This document shows, piece by piece, positions 25,930-34,395 of a stretch of DNA of 64,000 nucleotides. The stretch lies in NCBI RefSeq assembly GCF_030285625.1, contig NZ_CP127294.1:2614001-2678000 (forward strand). The letters are read 5' to 3'. Position numbers and translations under genes: made by a program. The DNA comes from Amycolatopsis sp. 2-15 (GTDB taxonomy: Bacteria > Actinomycetota > Actinomycetes > Mycobacteriales > Pseudonocardiaceae). Every line of letters begins with the position of its first letter. Positions within the stretch are counted from its first letter, which is position 1. The notes beneath the pieces are model-generated. The model did not search any database, was not told where the DNA came from, and was given only the letters and a program-made list of their open reading frames with translations.

Positions 25930-27192
25930 TCAGGCCGGCGTCACGATGTACACCACGCCGCCGGGCCCGCTCGCCACGCTGCCGTCGGCCGTGTAGCGCT
26001 TCGTGCGCTGCCAGATCTTCTCGAACTGGTCGCGCTTGTACACGTTGCGGACGCGGGCGTCGGTGCTGGAGGCCGGGTCGTTGACGATCACGTCGCCGGC
26101 CTGGGTGAAGCCGACGACGACCATGATGTGGCCGGACGTGCCGTAGCCGGCGCCGTCGAGCTCGTCGGAGAGGAACGACTGCGAGGTGATCACCGGGATG
26201 CCGCGGGCGATGTAGCCCTCGAGCTCGTTGAGGTCGTGCAGGCGCGTGATGTGGCCGCGCAGGCCGAGGGAGGCTGCGTACGCGGTGTTGAACGGCCAGT
26301 TACCGGTGCCGTCGTAGGCGTAGTCGTAGGTGTTGCGCGCGGCGTAGACGACGGACGGGTCGACGTAGTCCGACGGGATCCAGCTCATCTGCTGCGCGGT
26401 CGGTTTCTTGCCCCAGTACTCGGCGACCATCTCGGTGGACGTCGGGCTGCACCAGGCCTCACCACCGCCACCGTACTGCGGGAACTGTCCTTTGTGGATG
26501 TTCTGCGCGTACGCCGGCACCTTCAGCTCGATGCCCCGCGCGCGGCCCGGCTTGGTGGTCGGCACGTCGAAGCGGTCCGGAACGTTCGAGGTCACGGCGC
26601 CGAGCGTCGACACCGTCGGCGTCACCCGCGTGCCCGCGTCGCGGTAGAGGCTCACGCGCAGCTGATACGAGCGCAGCGTGACACCCGTCTTCGTGGCCAG
26701 CGTGTCGACGTCCACCGACGCGTTGTCGTCACTCTGGCCGTCGACGCTCGTGCGCTGGATGTCGGCGTCGCCGCTGGCCCAGCGGCCCATCACGTACCAG
26801 GTGGTCTCGACGCCCGCCGACGTACGGCCCTTCGCCTCGACCTCCAGCCACGTCTTCGCCGGCGTCTGCGCGTTCCACGAGGCGATGAGCTGCGTCGCGT
26901 CGAACCCCTGCCGGAACACCGGCGACGTCCACGAGCCGTACTCGTAGGTCTTCGTCGTCCCCAGCCCCGGCTCGCTGTGCTCGACGGTCCCCTCGGGCCG
27001 CGTGATGCGCAGCCCGTCGCGACCCAGCGCCAGCCCGTCGAGGCGGCCAGCGTAGAACGTCCCGCCGGACCACTCGTGGTAGTTGATCGCCTCGTCGTTC
27101 GCCGGATGCGCCGGCGCCGCGTCGGCGACCTGCGTCGCTCCTGCCGTCACCATGGCGATCGACAATAGCGTGATCAAGCTCCGCACCCGCAT
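25930..27192 (-). CDS. Secreted C39-like cysteine peptidase
   Basis: A 420-residue exported protein. Signal peptide over residues 1-26 (hydrophobic LITLLSIAMVTAGAT, then VADAA). The middle (about 35-215) is a beta-rich domain of unknown role. The C-terminal C39-type papain-like domain begins KVPAYAQNIHKGQFP; catalytic Cys248 is in EAWCSPTSTEMV, His355 in TSGHIMVVVGF and the third residue is probably Asp in IVNDPAS. Related proteins cleave or bind peptides outside the cell; the target is unknown. A GGAG before the ATG supports the start. Confidence 0.83.
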   Translation of the reverse strand: MRVRSLITLLSIAMVTAGATQVADAAPAHPANDEAINYHEWSGGTFYAGRLDGLALGRDGLRITRPEGTVEHSEPGLGTTKTYEYGSWTSPVFRQGFDATQLIASWNAQTPAKTWLEVEAKGRTSAGVETTWYVMGRWASGDADIQRTSVDGQSDDNASVDVDTLATKTGVTLRSYQLRVSLYRDAGTRVTPTVSTLGAVTSNVPDRFDVPTTKPGRARGIELKVPAYAQNIHKGQFPQYGGGGEAWCSPTSTEMVAEYWGKKPTAQQMSWIPSDYVDPSVVYAARNTYDYAYDGTGNWPFNTAYAASLGLRGHITRLHDLNELEGYIARGIPVITSQSFLSDELDGAGYGTSGHIMVVVGFTQAGDVIVNDPASSTDARVRNVYKRDQFEKIWQRTKRYTADGSVASGPGGVVYIVTPA

Positions 27193-27314
27193 GCCGTGCT
27201 CCGTCCCCGAGACCCCAGTGATAGCGAGAGATTTTCGCCGGTTGGGGCGGGTTCGTAAAGGGCCGACCAGGGCAAGACTGCGAAATCGCTGGCGGCCGCT
27301 GGAACGATGAGGAC

Positions 27315-28103
27315 GTGCTGAATTCGTTCACCGAGCTGTGGTCACCCGCGCCGGCCGCTGCCGTCGACTGGCTGCGCGAGCTGTCCGGCGAAGACGGCCT
27401 GACCGGATTCATGCCGCCGGCGATGCCGGACGCCGCGTGGGTGCTCAATGCCATCTATGAGCACGAGGGAGGCCCCGCGGGCATCACCTATCACGAACAC
27501 CACCAGGCGCAGATCGCCGAAGGCGTCGTCGAACCGCACGTCATCGGCGACCTCGACCTCGACGCCGTCTCGGTGACCACGGGCGGCGGGCTGGGCCGTG
27601 CGGAGCATCCGGGACCCGGCTGGAGGCGGCTGCGCTGGGCGGAACTCGCCGAACGCGTCGGCGATCCGATCGTGCCGGAAGGGCTGTTGCCCTGTTTCCG
27701 GTGTTTCCCCTCGGCCAAGAAAGATCACAGCTGGCCCCTCGGCATCATTCCGCCCACCGAGGGCAGCCTGGACCGCGAGACCTGGACCAGGCTGATCGGC
27801 CTCCTCGCCGAACACAGCGGTCCCGACACCCCGTGTGTTGCCTTCTTCGGCCCGGCGACTCGCGGGTTCGAGGACTACGAAACCGTCCGGGTACTCACCG
27901 GACGCCTCGGCGACGCCGCGATCCTCTACAACGACCCCGAGACCCACTTCACCCCGTCCAACCTCTGGGCCGAGGACCGCTCGTGGTGCTTCTGCACCGG
28001 CTACGACCTCTGGGGTACCAAAGTCGCCGGTTCGCCAGAGCTGATCGGAGCACTGCTCGACGACACCCAGATCGAAGCCATCCGCCTCTCCTGGGCCGCT
28101 TAG
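27315..28103 (+). CDS. Hypothetical protein
   Basis: A 262-residue soluble protein, acidic, without signal peptide or membrane segments. I do not recognise a family. Visible features are a conserved-looking Cys pair in LLPCFRCFPSAKKDHSWPLG, a VAFFGPATRGFEDYE stretch and RSWCFCTGYDLWGTKVAGS with a second Cys-x-Cys; these look like structured, conserved parts rather than low complexity. The two CxC/CxxC sites could bind metal (inference). Starts with GTG. It ends in a 4-base convergent overlap with the thioesterase gene. Codon use is like its neighbours. Confidence 0.7.
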   Translation: MLNSFTELWSPAPAAAVDWLRELSGEDGLTGFMPPAMPDAAWVLNAIYEHEGGPAGITYHEHHQAQIAEGVVEPHVIGDLDLDAVSVTTGGGLGRAEHPGPGWRRLRWAELAERVGDPIVPEGLLPCFRCFPSAKKDHSWPLGIIPPTEGSLDRETWTRLIGLLAEHSGPDTPCVAFFGPATRGFEDYETVRVLTGRLGDAAILYNDPETHFTPSNLWAEDRSWCFCTGYDLWGTKVAGSPELIGALLDDTQIEAIRLSWAA

Positions 28104-28483
28104 AGCACTGCCTGCGTCTGGGTCACCTTCGCGACCAGCTTCCCCTCGTCGTCGTGGATTTCCGTCTCGACGACGATCACTCGGCGGCCTGCGTGCAACG
28201 GCCGGGACGACGCGACCGCGTGCCCAGAACGGACGGCGCGCAGGAAGTTGGTCTTCGACTCCAGGGTGGTGGTGCCCGAAGCGCCCGAAGGGAGGTTGAG
28301 GAAAGCGCAGACGGCACCCGCCGCGTCCGCCAGCGACATCAAAACGCCGCCGTGCAGGGCGCCGCCGAGGGTGCACAGCGAGGGGTCCCACGCGAGGCGG
28401 GCGCGGACGAGATCCGGGGCGTGCGAAAGTGCCTCGATGCCCAGCCGCTCGGCGAACGGCATGGTCTGGAACGGCTCGGTCAT
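28100..28483 (-). CDS. PaaI-type hotdog-fold thioesterase
   Basis: A 127-residue acyl-CoA thioesterase of the 4HBT/PaaI family. GGALHGGVLMSLADAAGAVCAF is the family signature: HGG positions the active-site loop and the Asp in LADAAG is the catalytic acid on the long hotdog helix. TLESKTNFLRAVRSGHAVASSRPLHAGRRVIVVETEI forms the sheet. Such enzymes hydrolyse aromatic or medium-chain acyl-CoAs. The gene is transcribed on its own; a GATTACC/GGTAATC palindrome at 28519 lies 36 bases ahead of it. Confidence 0.87.
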   Translation of the reverse strand: MTEPFQTMPFAERLGIEALSHAPDLVRARLAWDPSLCTLGGALHGGVLMSLADAAGAVCAFLNLPSGASGTTTLESKTNFLRAVRSGHAVASSRPLHAGRRVIVVETEIHDDEGKLVAKVTQTQAVL

Positions 28484-28518
28484 GCCGGAAAGTCAACCGC
28501 GGCCAGGTGCGCGGCGTC

Positions 28519-28537
28519 GATTACCCGCGAGGTAATC
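28519..28537. promoter_or_regulatory. Palindrome between metallophosphoesterase and thioesterase
   Basis: GATTACC-CGCGA-GGTAATC, perfect 7-bp arms, AT-rich compared with its surroundings. It overlaps the metallophosphoesterase stop and precedes the thioesterase start; it could be an operator or a short terminator. Confidence 0.45.
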
Positions 28538-30262
28538 AACCGAGCGGGTTGGTGAGCAGCAGCTCCGTGTTGTGGTCGCCGTCCGAGCCGACGCGGCCCA
28601 GGTCCACGTGGATGTCGTTGTACGACAGCTCGCGGTACAGCGAGGCCAGTGCCTCGGGGGTGCGCGCGGAGTAGTCCACGGCGTACGGCGCGGAAGCCTC
28701 GATGAGCGTGGTGAAAACCGACAGGGTGCCGTCGCCGTTGTCGGCCAGCTCCAGGATGCGCGCGTGCTGCGGGAAGTCGACGTGGGAGGCGGTGTTGATC
28801 TCCCAGAAGCTCTGCGCGGGCGTCTTGCCGACGTGCGGGGTGATCTTGTTGAGGTGCGTGTGGCCGTTGACCCACGCCACCACGTTCGGGAAGCGGTTGA
28901 GCAGCCCCACGAACGTGTCGCCGTTCAGGCGCGGCTCCAGCAGGTGGCGCGAGTCGGGCAGGAGGTTGCCCATGGTGTCGCTCGTGTGGTGGCTGAACAG
29001 CACGAACAGCTCGTCGGTCACCGACTGCTTCACCTTGCGCCCGAAGAAGTCGTAGTACGTCGAGGAGTTGCGCTTGAGCGTCGACTCCACCCAGTTGAAC
29101 TGGCCGAGCCCGATCGAGCCGTCGGCGAAACCGCCCAGCGTCGTGGTGTCAAGGCTGATGCCGGTGACGCCGGGCGCGATGCGGAACGTGTAGTAGACGT
29201 TGCGGCCGTCGGCGTTGTTCGCCGAGAAGCCGTGGCCGACCGGGCCGGGGCCGGTGTTGCCGGCTTCCAGGTGCGCGGTCACGAACTCCGCCGTGGTGAA
29301 CGGGCGCCGGCGCGCGTCGGGCGTGACCTCGCGGATCGTGCCGGTGCCGCCGAACAGCTCGACCAGCGGCACGCTCTTGCCGCTGTTGATGGCCGCGCCG
29401 AGCTTCTTCGCCGTGCTCTCGTCCTTGCCGATCACCTTGTACCGGCTCGTGTACCAGTTCTCGATGCCCGGGATGCCTTCCGGCAGCGTGCCGACCACGC
29501 TGTCGTCGTGGTTGCCGAACGTGCAGAACCACGGCACGTCCAGCCCCGGCGCGGTGAACGGCGCGATGCCCGCTTCGAGCAGGCCCGGCAGCTGCGGGAA
29601 CCCCTTCTTCGAGTAGTCGTCGGCGAGCGGGGTCGACGGGTTCCAGAACACGTCGTTGCCCGACGCCTGCACGCCCTCGTACCGGCTGGGGTCACCGGAG
29701 TTCGGGGTGATCGCGCCGCCGTTGAGGCTGGTCAGGAACCAGTCGAGCTCCAACAGCTCGTGGTTGTCGGTGTTGTCGCCGGTGGTCACGAGGAAGTCGA
29801 ACGGCCGGCCGGTGAACGGTCCCTTCGCGACGCTGTTCACCCGCTGCACCAGCGCGCTCGTCGCGGCCGTGCCGAGGGCTTCCTGCGGCCGGTGCGCCGA
29901 GCTGACGTACGGGTGCAGGTACTCGAACCGCGCCGGCGACTCGGTGTCGGTGCTGTGCAGGTCGGTGAACTGCACGAACGCGCCCAGCGCCGCGCGGCGG
30001 TCGTCGCGGCCGTCCTTCGGGCGGTGAGGTCGCCGCGGACGACGAGCGGCCAGCCGGGGCCGCCGGTGAGCCGGGAGTAGGTGGCCGTGCCGGGGGAGAC
30101 GGCGGTGGCGACCTGTTCCAGCGTCGTGCCGGTGGTGCTGACGGTGCGCGAGGCCGTGCGCTTGAGTGCCCGGTCCAGCGCGTTGGCGGTCGGGGTGCAC
30201 AGCAGCAACCCCACGCCAGCGGCACCTGCCGCGGTGAACGTCCGCCTGGTCAGCTGGGCCAC
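28536..30262 (-). CDS. Secreted metallophosphoesterase (TAT signal), frameshifted at about 30,020
   Basis: From GTG 30262 the N-terminus reads VAQLTRRTFTAAGAAGVGLLL, a twin-arginine signal, and continues to GWPLVVRGDLTA. One base is then missing (a CCC on the coding strand at about 30,019-30,021). One frame over, KDGRDDRRAALGAFVQFTDLHSTDTESPARFEYL begins the catalytic domain. Metal ligands typical of calcineurin-like phosphoesterases follow: TDLHS, TTGDNTDN, FGNHDDSV, and late SHHTSD and NGHTH. Repaired length is about 575 residues. It is probably exported folded and hydrolyses phosphate esters; the substrate is unknown. The lesion matches two others in this window and is probably a sequencing error. 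Confidence 0.8.
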
Positions 30263-30424
30263 CTTCGCTCCCCGGTGTCGGCTGCCCAGCACGCTGCCGG
30301 ACGGCGGTGGACCCCCGGTGAACGCAACATGAATCTCGCTCACATTCACCGTGACAGTGCGGCTGACTCTGTCACAGGCACCGCGGTTCGGCTACCCGAC
30401 GAAGGTGGGTTCAGCAGCGGAACT

Positions 30425-30904
30425 TCAGCAGTAGAACGCGCACGACGTGCTCGTCGCCGCGATCGCCACGAAGAACAGCACCAGGAAGATCACCGCCGGG
30501 ATCGCGGCGATGATCCCGCACACGAGCCCGGCGATCCCCATGCCCTGACCCGTGTACCCGGGCTTCTGCGCCTGCACCATGCCAGCCCACGACAGGCCGA
30601 TCGCCGTGAACGCCGCGATGACGTCCCAGAACGGCACCCAGAACGTGATCAGCGCGAGGATCCCGATGATCATCCCCGCGATCGCCATACCGCTCGTCCG
30701 CAGCGGCACGTAGCCGGGGAACGGCCCGTACGGCATGGGCTGCGATCCCGAATACGGCGTCGGGTACGGCCCCGAATACGGCGCGGAATACGGCACGGGC
30801 AGCGGCGCCGAGGGCTGCTGCGGGGGCTGCTGGGGTGCCGGATAACCGTCGGCGCCGTAGTACTGACCCTCTTGGCGGGGCTGCTGCTGGTACGGATCAG
30901 TCAT
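30425..30904 (-). CDS. Small DUF4190-like membrane protein
   Basis: A 159-residue protein with a proline/glutamine/tyrosine-rich cytoplasmic N-terminus (about residues 1-60, with repeated YSAPYSGPYPTPYSG units), then two or three hydrophobic segments: GMAIAGMIIGILALITFWVPFWDVIAAFTAIGLSWAGMV and a second GMGIAGLVCGIIAAIPAVIFLVLFFVAI. The repeated G-M-A/G-I-A-G start of each half is the DUF4190 pattern. Function unknown. GGAGC lies 6 bases before ATG 30904. It is divergent from a decayed monooxygenase gene. Confidence 0.8.
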   Translation of the reverse strand: MTDPYQQQPRQEGQYYGADGYPAPQQPPQQPSAPLPVPYSAPYSGPYPTPYSGSQPMPYGPFPGYVPLRTSGMAIAGMIIGILALITFWVPFWDVIAAFTAIGLSWAGMVQAQKPGYTGQGMGIAGLVCGIIAAIPAVIFLVLFFVAIAATSTSCAFYC

Positions 30905-30943
30905 CGGGCGCTCCAGTTTTCGGACGTCGGGTACAAAGAGCTT

Positions 30944-31250
30944 ATGGGGGAGGCGGTGGTCGTCGGGGGCGGAATCGGCGGATTGACCACCGCGATCGGG
31001 TTGCACCGGATCGGGTGGCGCGTCACGGTGCTCGACCGCGCGACCCGCCGGAGCGACGACGGAGCGGGGATCTCGAGTTCGGGTGCATGCGGCTGGTCGG
31101 CGGGCGCGTCGCTCCAGCACGACCCGGCCACTGCGTCGAGCCGCTACGACGAGGCTCGCCTTCCGCGCACCCACGCGATCGCGAAGGCCGCGCGCCAGGC
31201 CGCCCGGATGTCACTGCAGCTACGGGCGCTGCGCGACGCGCCCTGCCACG
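30944..31250 (+). pseudogene. Internally deleted FAD-dependent monooxygenase
   Basis: The N-terminus MGEAVVVGGGIGGLTTAIGLHRIGWRVTVLDRA is an intact FAD Rossmann motif (GGGIGGL) and DDGAGIS matches the next conserved block of salicylate-hydroxylase-like enzymes. After about 50 residues the frame jumps to SRYDEARLPRTHAIAKAARQAARMSLQLRALRDA, the C-terminal helix of the same family. About 280-300 residues of the centre, including the DG(A/S)D and GD motifs, are gone without loss of frame. It cannot make an active enzyme. It runs up against the 3' end of the sugar ABC operon. Confidence 0.65.
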
Positions 31251-31252
31251 GC

Positions 31253-32083
31253 TCAGCCCTTCAGCCCCGACTCCGTGACCCCGCGCACGAGGTAGCGCTG
31301 CAGGAACGCGAACAGCAGCACGATCGGCAGGATCGACACCGCCGCGGCGAGGAAGAGCAGGTTCAGCTGCGGGTTCTGCGAGGTCAGCAGCCCGGACAGC
31401 GCTACCTGAACCGTCCACGAGTCCGGTGACTGCGCGATGATCAGCGGCCACAGAAACGCGTTCCAGCTGCCGATCACCGAGATCACGGCGATCGCGGCGA
31501 AGAAGCCACGCGAGTTCGGCACCACGATGCGCCTGAACACACCCCAGCGCGTGAGCCCGTCGACGCGGCCGGCTTCCTCCAGCTCACGCGGGAAGTCCAG
31601 GAAGTACTGGCGGAACAGGAACACGCTGAACGCGCTGAACAGCCCCGGGATCACCAGGCCGCGCAGGTCCGAGAGCCAGCCCAGCGTGGACACCACGACG
31701 AAGCTCGGCACGAACGTGACCGACGTCGGGATCATCAGTGTCGCGAGCACCGCGTAGAAGACGGTTTTCGAGTGGCGGTAAGGGATCCGTGCGAACCCGT
31801 AGCCGGCGAGCGAACAGATCACCAGCAGTCCCAGCGTCTGCAGCGTCGCCACGACCGCCGAGTTCAGCAGGCTGCGCGCGAACGGCACGTCCTCCAGCGA
31901 GAACAACCGCGAGAAGTTCTCCCAGTGCACCTGCCGCGGCCACAGCGTCCAATCGGGAGCGGTGATCTCCGCGCGCGAGGCGAGCCCGTTGCGCAGCAGC
32001 AGGTAGAACGGCAGCAGGAACAGCACCGCGGCCACGATCAGCGCCGTCCAGCGCAGCGCGGCCTTCACGACAGCGCTGTTCAT
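31253..32083 (-). CDS. Carbohydrate ABC transporter permease, MalG type
   Basis: A 276-residue inner-membrane component with six predicted helices. The EAA loop that docks the ATPase is EEAGRVDGLTRWGVFRRIVVPNS at about residues 180-202. SWNAFLWPLIIAQ is characteristic of sugar permeases of the CUT1 group. Third gene of a three-gene unit (binding protein, MalF type, MalG type) with 4-base overlaps. No ATPase is present in or near the unit, so a shared ATPase of the MsiK kind is expected elsewhere. Confidence 0.9.
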   Translation of the reverse strand: MNSAVVKAALRWTALIVAAVLFLLPFYLLLRNGLASRAEITAPDWTLWPRQVHWENFSRLFSLEDVPFARSLLNSAVVATLQTLGLLVICSLAGYGFARIPYRHSKTVFYAVLATLMIPTSVTFVPSFVVVSTLGWLSDLRGLVIPGLFSAFSVFLFRQYFLDFPRELEEAGRVDGLTRWGVFRRIVVPNSRGFFAAIAVISVIGSWNAFLWPLIIAQSPDSWTVQVALSGLLTSQNPQLNLLFLAAAVSILPIVLLFAFLQRYLVRGVTESGLKG

Positions 32084-32994
32084 GAGAGGGCACCACGGTC
32101 GAAGCGGAAGAGCCGGCCCTGCGCCAATGTCACGAGCGCGATGAGCAACGCCAGCAGCACCGCGCCCGCGCTGCCGCGGCCGAGGTCCTGGCCGCCCGAG
32201 CCCAGCGACGTGTAGTAGAGGTACACCAGCGGCGGTCGCGCGAACGGCGGATAACCGCGGGAGTCGCCCATGATGTTGTAGAACTCGTCGAACGCCTGGT
32301 AGGCGTTGATCAGGTTCAGCAGCAGCACAGCCACGGACGTCGCCCGCAGCTGCGGCAGCGTGATGTGGCGGAAGACCTGCCAGGCCGGCTTCGCGCCGTC
32401 GAGCCACGCGGCTTCGTAGAGCCGGCCCGGGATCCGTTGCAGCGCGGCGAGGAACAGGATCATGTAGAAGCCCAGCTGCAGCCACAGCCGCGCGGTCACC
32501 AGCACGATCCAGTACAGCGGCGGGTCGACCGTGCCCGTCCACGCCACCGGGTCGGCGCCGAACAGGCCCAGCACGGTGTTCGCCAGGCCGTAGCGGACGC
32601 CGGAGAACAGCGACGTCTTCCAGATGAGCGAAGCCACCACGTACGAGCAAGCGAACGGCAGGAAGAACACCGAGCGGAAGAACGCGCGCGCGAACCTCAG
32701 CTGGTGCACGCCCGCCGCGAGCGCGAGCGACAGCACGAACGTGAGTGGCACGATCGCCAGCGCGAACACGCTGAACGTGCCGAGACTCGCCAGGAACGGC
32801 CCGTCGGTGAGCATGTGCGCGTAGTTGTCCAGCCCCACGAACACACTCGGCGTCACGGTGTTGCGCGCGTCGAAGAACGACAGGTACACACTCCAGCCGA
32901 TCGGCAGGTACGCGAACACGGCGAGCCCGATCAGGAACGGGCCGACGAACCCCCAGAACGCCAGCGTCTCCCGGGTCTTCCGGGACAGCTTCAT
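32080..32994 (-). CDS. Carbohydrate ABC transporter permease, MalF type
   Basis: A 304-residue membrane component with six helices starting FWGFVGPFLIGLAVFAYLPIG. The EAA motif is YEAAWLDGAKPAWQVFRHITLPQL. It should form the heterodimeric channel with the MalG-type permease encoded next. Both ends overlap neighbours as ATGA, giving strict translational coupling. The imported sugar cannot be predicted from sequence. Confidence 0.9.
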   Translation of the reverse strand: MKLSRKTRETLAFWGFVGPFLIGLAVFAYLPIGWSVYLSFFDARNTVTPSVFVGLDNYAHMLTDGPFLASLGTFSVFALAIVPLTFVLSLALAAGVHQLRFARAFFRSVFFLPFACSYVVASLIWKTSLFSGVRYGLANTVLGLFGADPVAWTGTVDPPLYWIVLVTARLWLQLGFYMILFLAALQRIPGRLYEAAWLDGAKPAWQVFRHITLPQLRATSVAVLLLNLINAYQAFDEFYNIMGDSRGYPPFARPPLVYLYYTSLGSGGQDLGRGSAGAVLLALLIALVTLAQGRLFRFDRGALS

Positions 32995-34295
32995 CCGAAC
33001 AGGCGCTTCAGCTCGGACTGCGCGACCGTCACCGCCGCCTTGGTCTGAGCCACCGGGTCGGCGCCCTCCTTGGCGATCTTCGCGACGGCGTCGGACAGCG
33101 CGGTGTTCGCCTGCTGGGTCCACACGGGACCGCCGACGAGGTGGCTGTTCTCCTTCACGAACCGCGCGACGTCGGCGGCCGGGCCCGAGCGCAGCGTGTC
33201 GGCCTTGTCGATGAGGCTCTGGCGCGCGGGCAAGTGGAAGCCGAAGCGCGTGGCGAACTCCAGCTGGTCGGTCGTCTGGTCGATCCACAGCCACTTCACG
33301 AACGCCTTGGCCTCGGCCACGTGCTTGCTCTTCGCGTTCACCATCGCGCCGTACGCGCCCACCGGCACCGAAGGCGCGCCGCTGTTGTCGAGCTTGGGGA
33401 AAGGGAGCACGGCGAAGTCATCGTTGAACGCGTCGCGGATCTTCGGCATGTTCCACAGCCCGGTCCACTGCATCGCGCACAGGCCGTCGATGAACGCGCC
33501 CGCGTCGGACCAGTCGGTGGGCGCGCCGAGCAGCAAGGAACTGTTCGCGTTCAACGTGCGCAGCTTGCCCAGCGCGGTGGCCGCACGCGGGTCGTCGAAG
33601 CCGACCTCGCGGCCGCCGGGCTTGAGGTAGTCGAGCCCGGCTGACCACAGCAGCGGGCCGGTCAGCGTGGCGACGCCGCCGTCGTTGCCCGCGAACAGGC
33701 CCTTCACGCCGTCGCGCGAGAGCTTGCCGGCGGCGTCGATGAGCTCGTCGACGGTCTGCGGCGGCTGCACGCCGGCGGCCTGCAGCAGGCTCGGGCGGTA
33801 GAAGAGCACCTGCGTGTCGGTGGCCTGCGGGATGCCGTAGACCTTGCCCTCCACGGTCTGCGCGGCCAGCACGGCGGGGCTGAAGTCGTTCTTCACCGGG
33901 CCGATGAGGTCATCGAGCGCCACGACCTGGTTCTGGCGCACCCAGTCGATCTTCACCTGCGCCTCGAACACGTCGGGCACGGCGCTGTTCTGCAGCGCGG
34001 TCACGATCTTCGAGTCGTAGTCACCCGGGTTCCACTGCACCTTCACGGTCGCGCCCGGGTACGAGGCCGCGTAGCCGCGCACGGCGTCCTGCACGCCGTC
34101 CTCGCCGTACGCGTGGTACCACTGCTGCAGCGGCACCTTCGCGGCCGGTTTCGACGGCGGCGGCCCCGCCGACATCGCCGTGGACGGCGGCGGGTCGCCC
34201 AGGCGCCCGGTGTTCGAACCGCACGCGGCCGCGACCGCGCCCACTGCCGCCGTTCCCGCGAGGGTGAGGAACGACCTCCTGCTGCGTGACTGCAT
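32991..34295 (-). CDS. Sugar ABC transporter substrate-binding lipoprotein
   Basis: A 434-residue extracellular binding protein. RSRRSFLTLAGTAAVGAVAAAC combines a twin-arginine-like start and a lipobox (VAAAC), so the mature protein is lipid-anchored at Cys about residue 24. A Pro/Ser linker precedes the type I solute-binding domain (family SBP_bac_1), with WYHAYGEDGVQDAVRGYAA and VYGIPQATDTQVLFYRPSLL. The latter block is conserved in CUT1 maltose/oligosaccharide-type binders. GGAGGAAG before ATG supports the start. First gene of the importer operon; a hairpin lies just upstream at 34323. Confidence 0.92.
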   Translation of the reverse strand: MQSRSRRSFLTLAGTAAVGAVAAACGSNTGRLGDPPPSTAMSAGPPPSKPAAKVPLQQWYHAYGEDGVQDAVRGYAASYPGATVKVQWNPGDYDSKIVTALQNSAVPDVFEAQVKIDWVRQNQVVALDDLIGPVKNDFSPAVLAAQTVEGKVYGIPQATDTQVLFYRPSLLQAAGVQPPQTVDELIDAAGKLSRDGVKGLFAGNDGGVATLTGPLLWSAGLDYLKPGGREVGFDDPRAATALGKLRTLNANSSLLLGAPTDWSDAGAFIDGLCAMQWTGLWNMPKIRDAFNDDFAVLPFPKLDNSGAPSVPVGAYGAMVNAKSKHVAEAKAFVKWLWIDQTTDQLEFATRFGFHLPARQSLIDKADTLRSGPAADVARFVKENSHLVGGPVWTQQANTALSDAVAKIAKEGADPVAQTKAAVTVAQSELKRLFG

Positions 34296-34322
34296 CCCCG
34301 TACTTCCTCCGACGCGCTCCGA

Positions 34323-34361
34323 CGCCTGCCTTGAGAGCGTCAGACTCCCTCAAGACAGGCG
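34323..34361. terminator. Hairpin between acyl-CoA ligase and sugar importer operon
   Basis: 15-bp arms with two mismatches (CGCCTGCCTTGAGAG / CCCTCAAGACAGGCG) and a 9-base loop, 28 bases upstream of the binding-protein start and 35 bases after the ligase stop. It may end the ligase transcript or act as an operator for the sugar operon. Confidence 0.5.
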
Positions 34362-34395
34362 CCGGATGATTCACGACTCGCCGGAGAATTACCCG

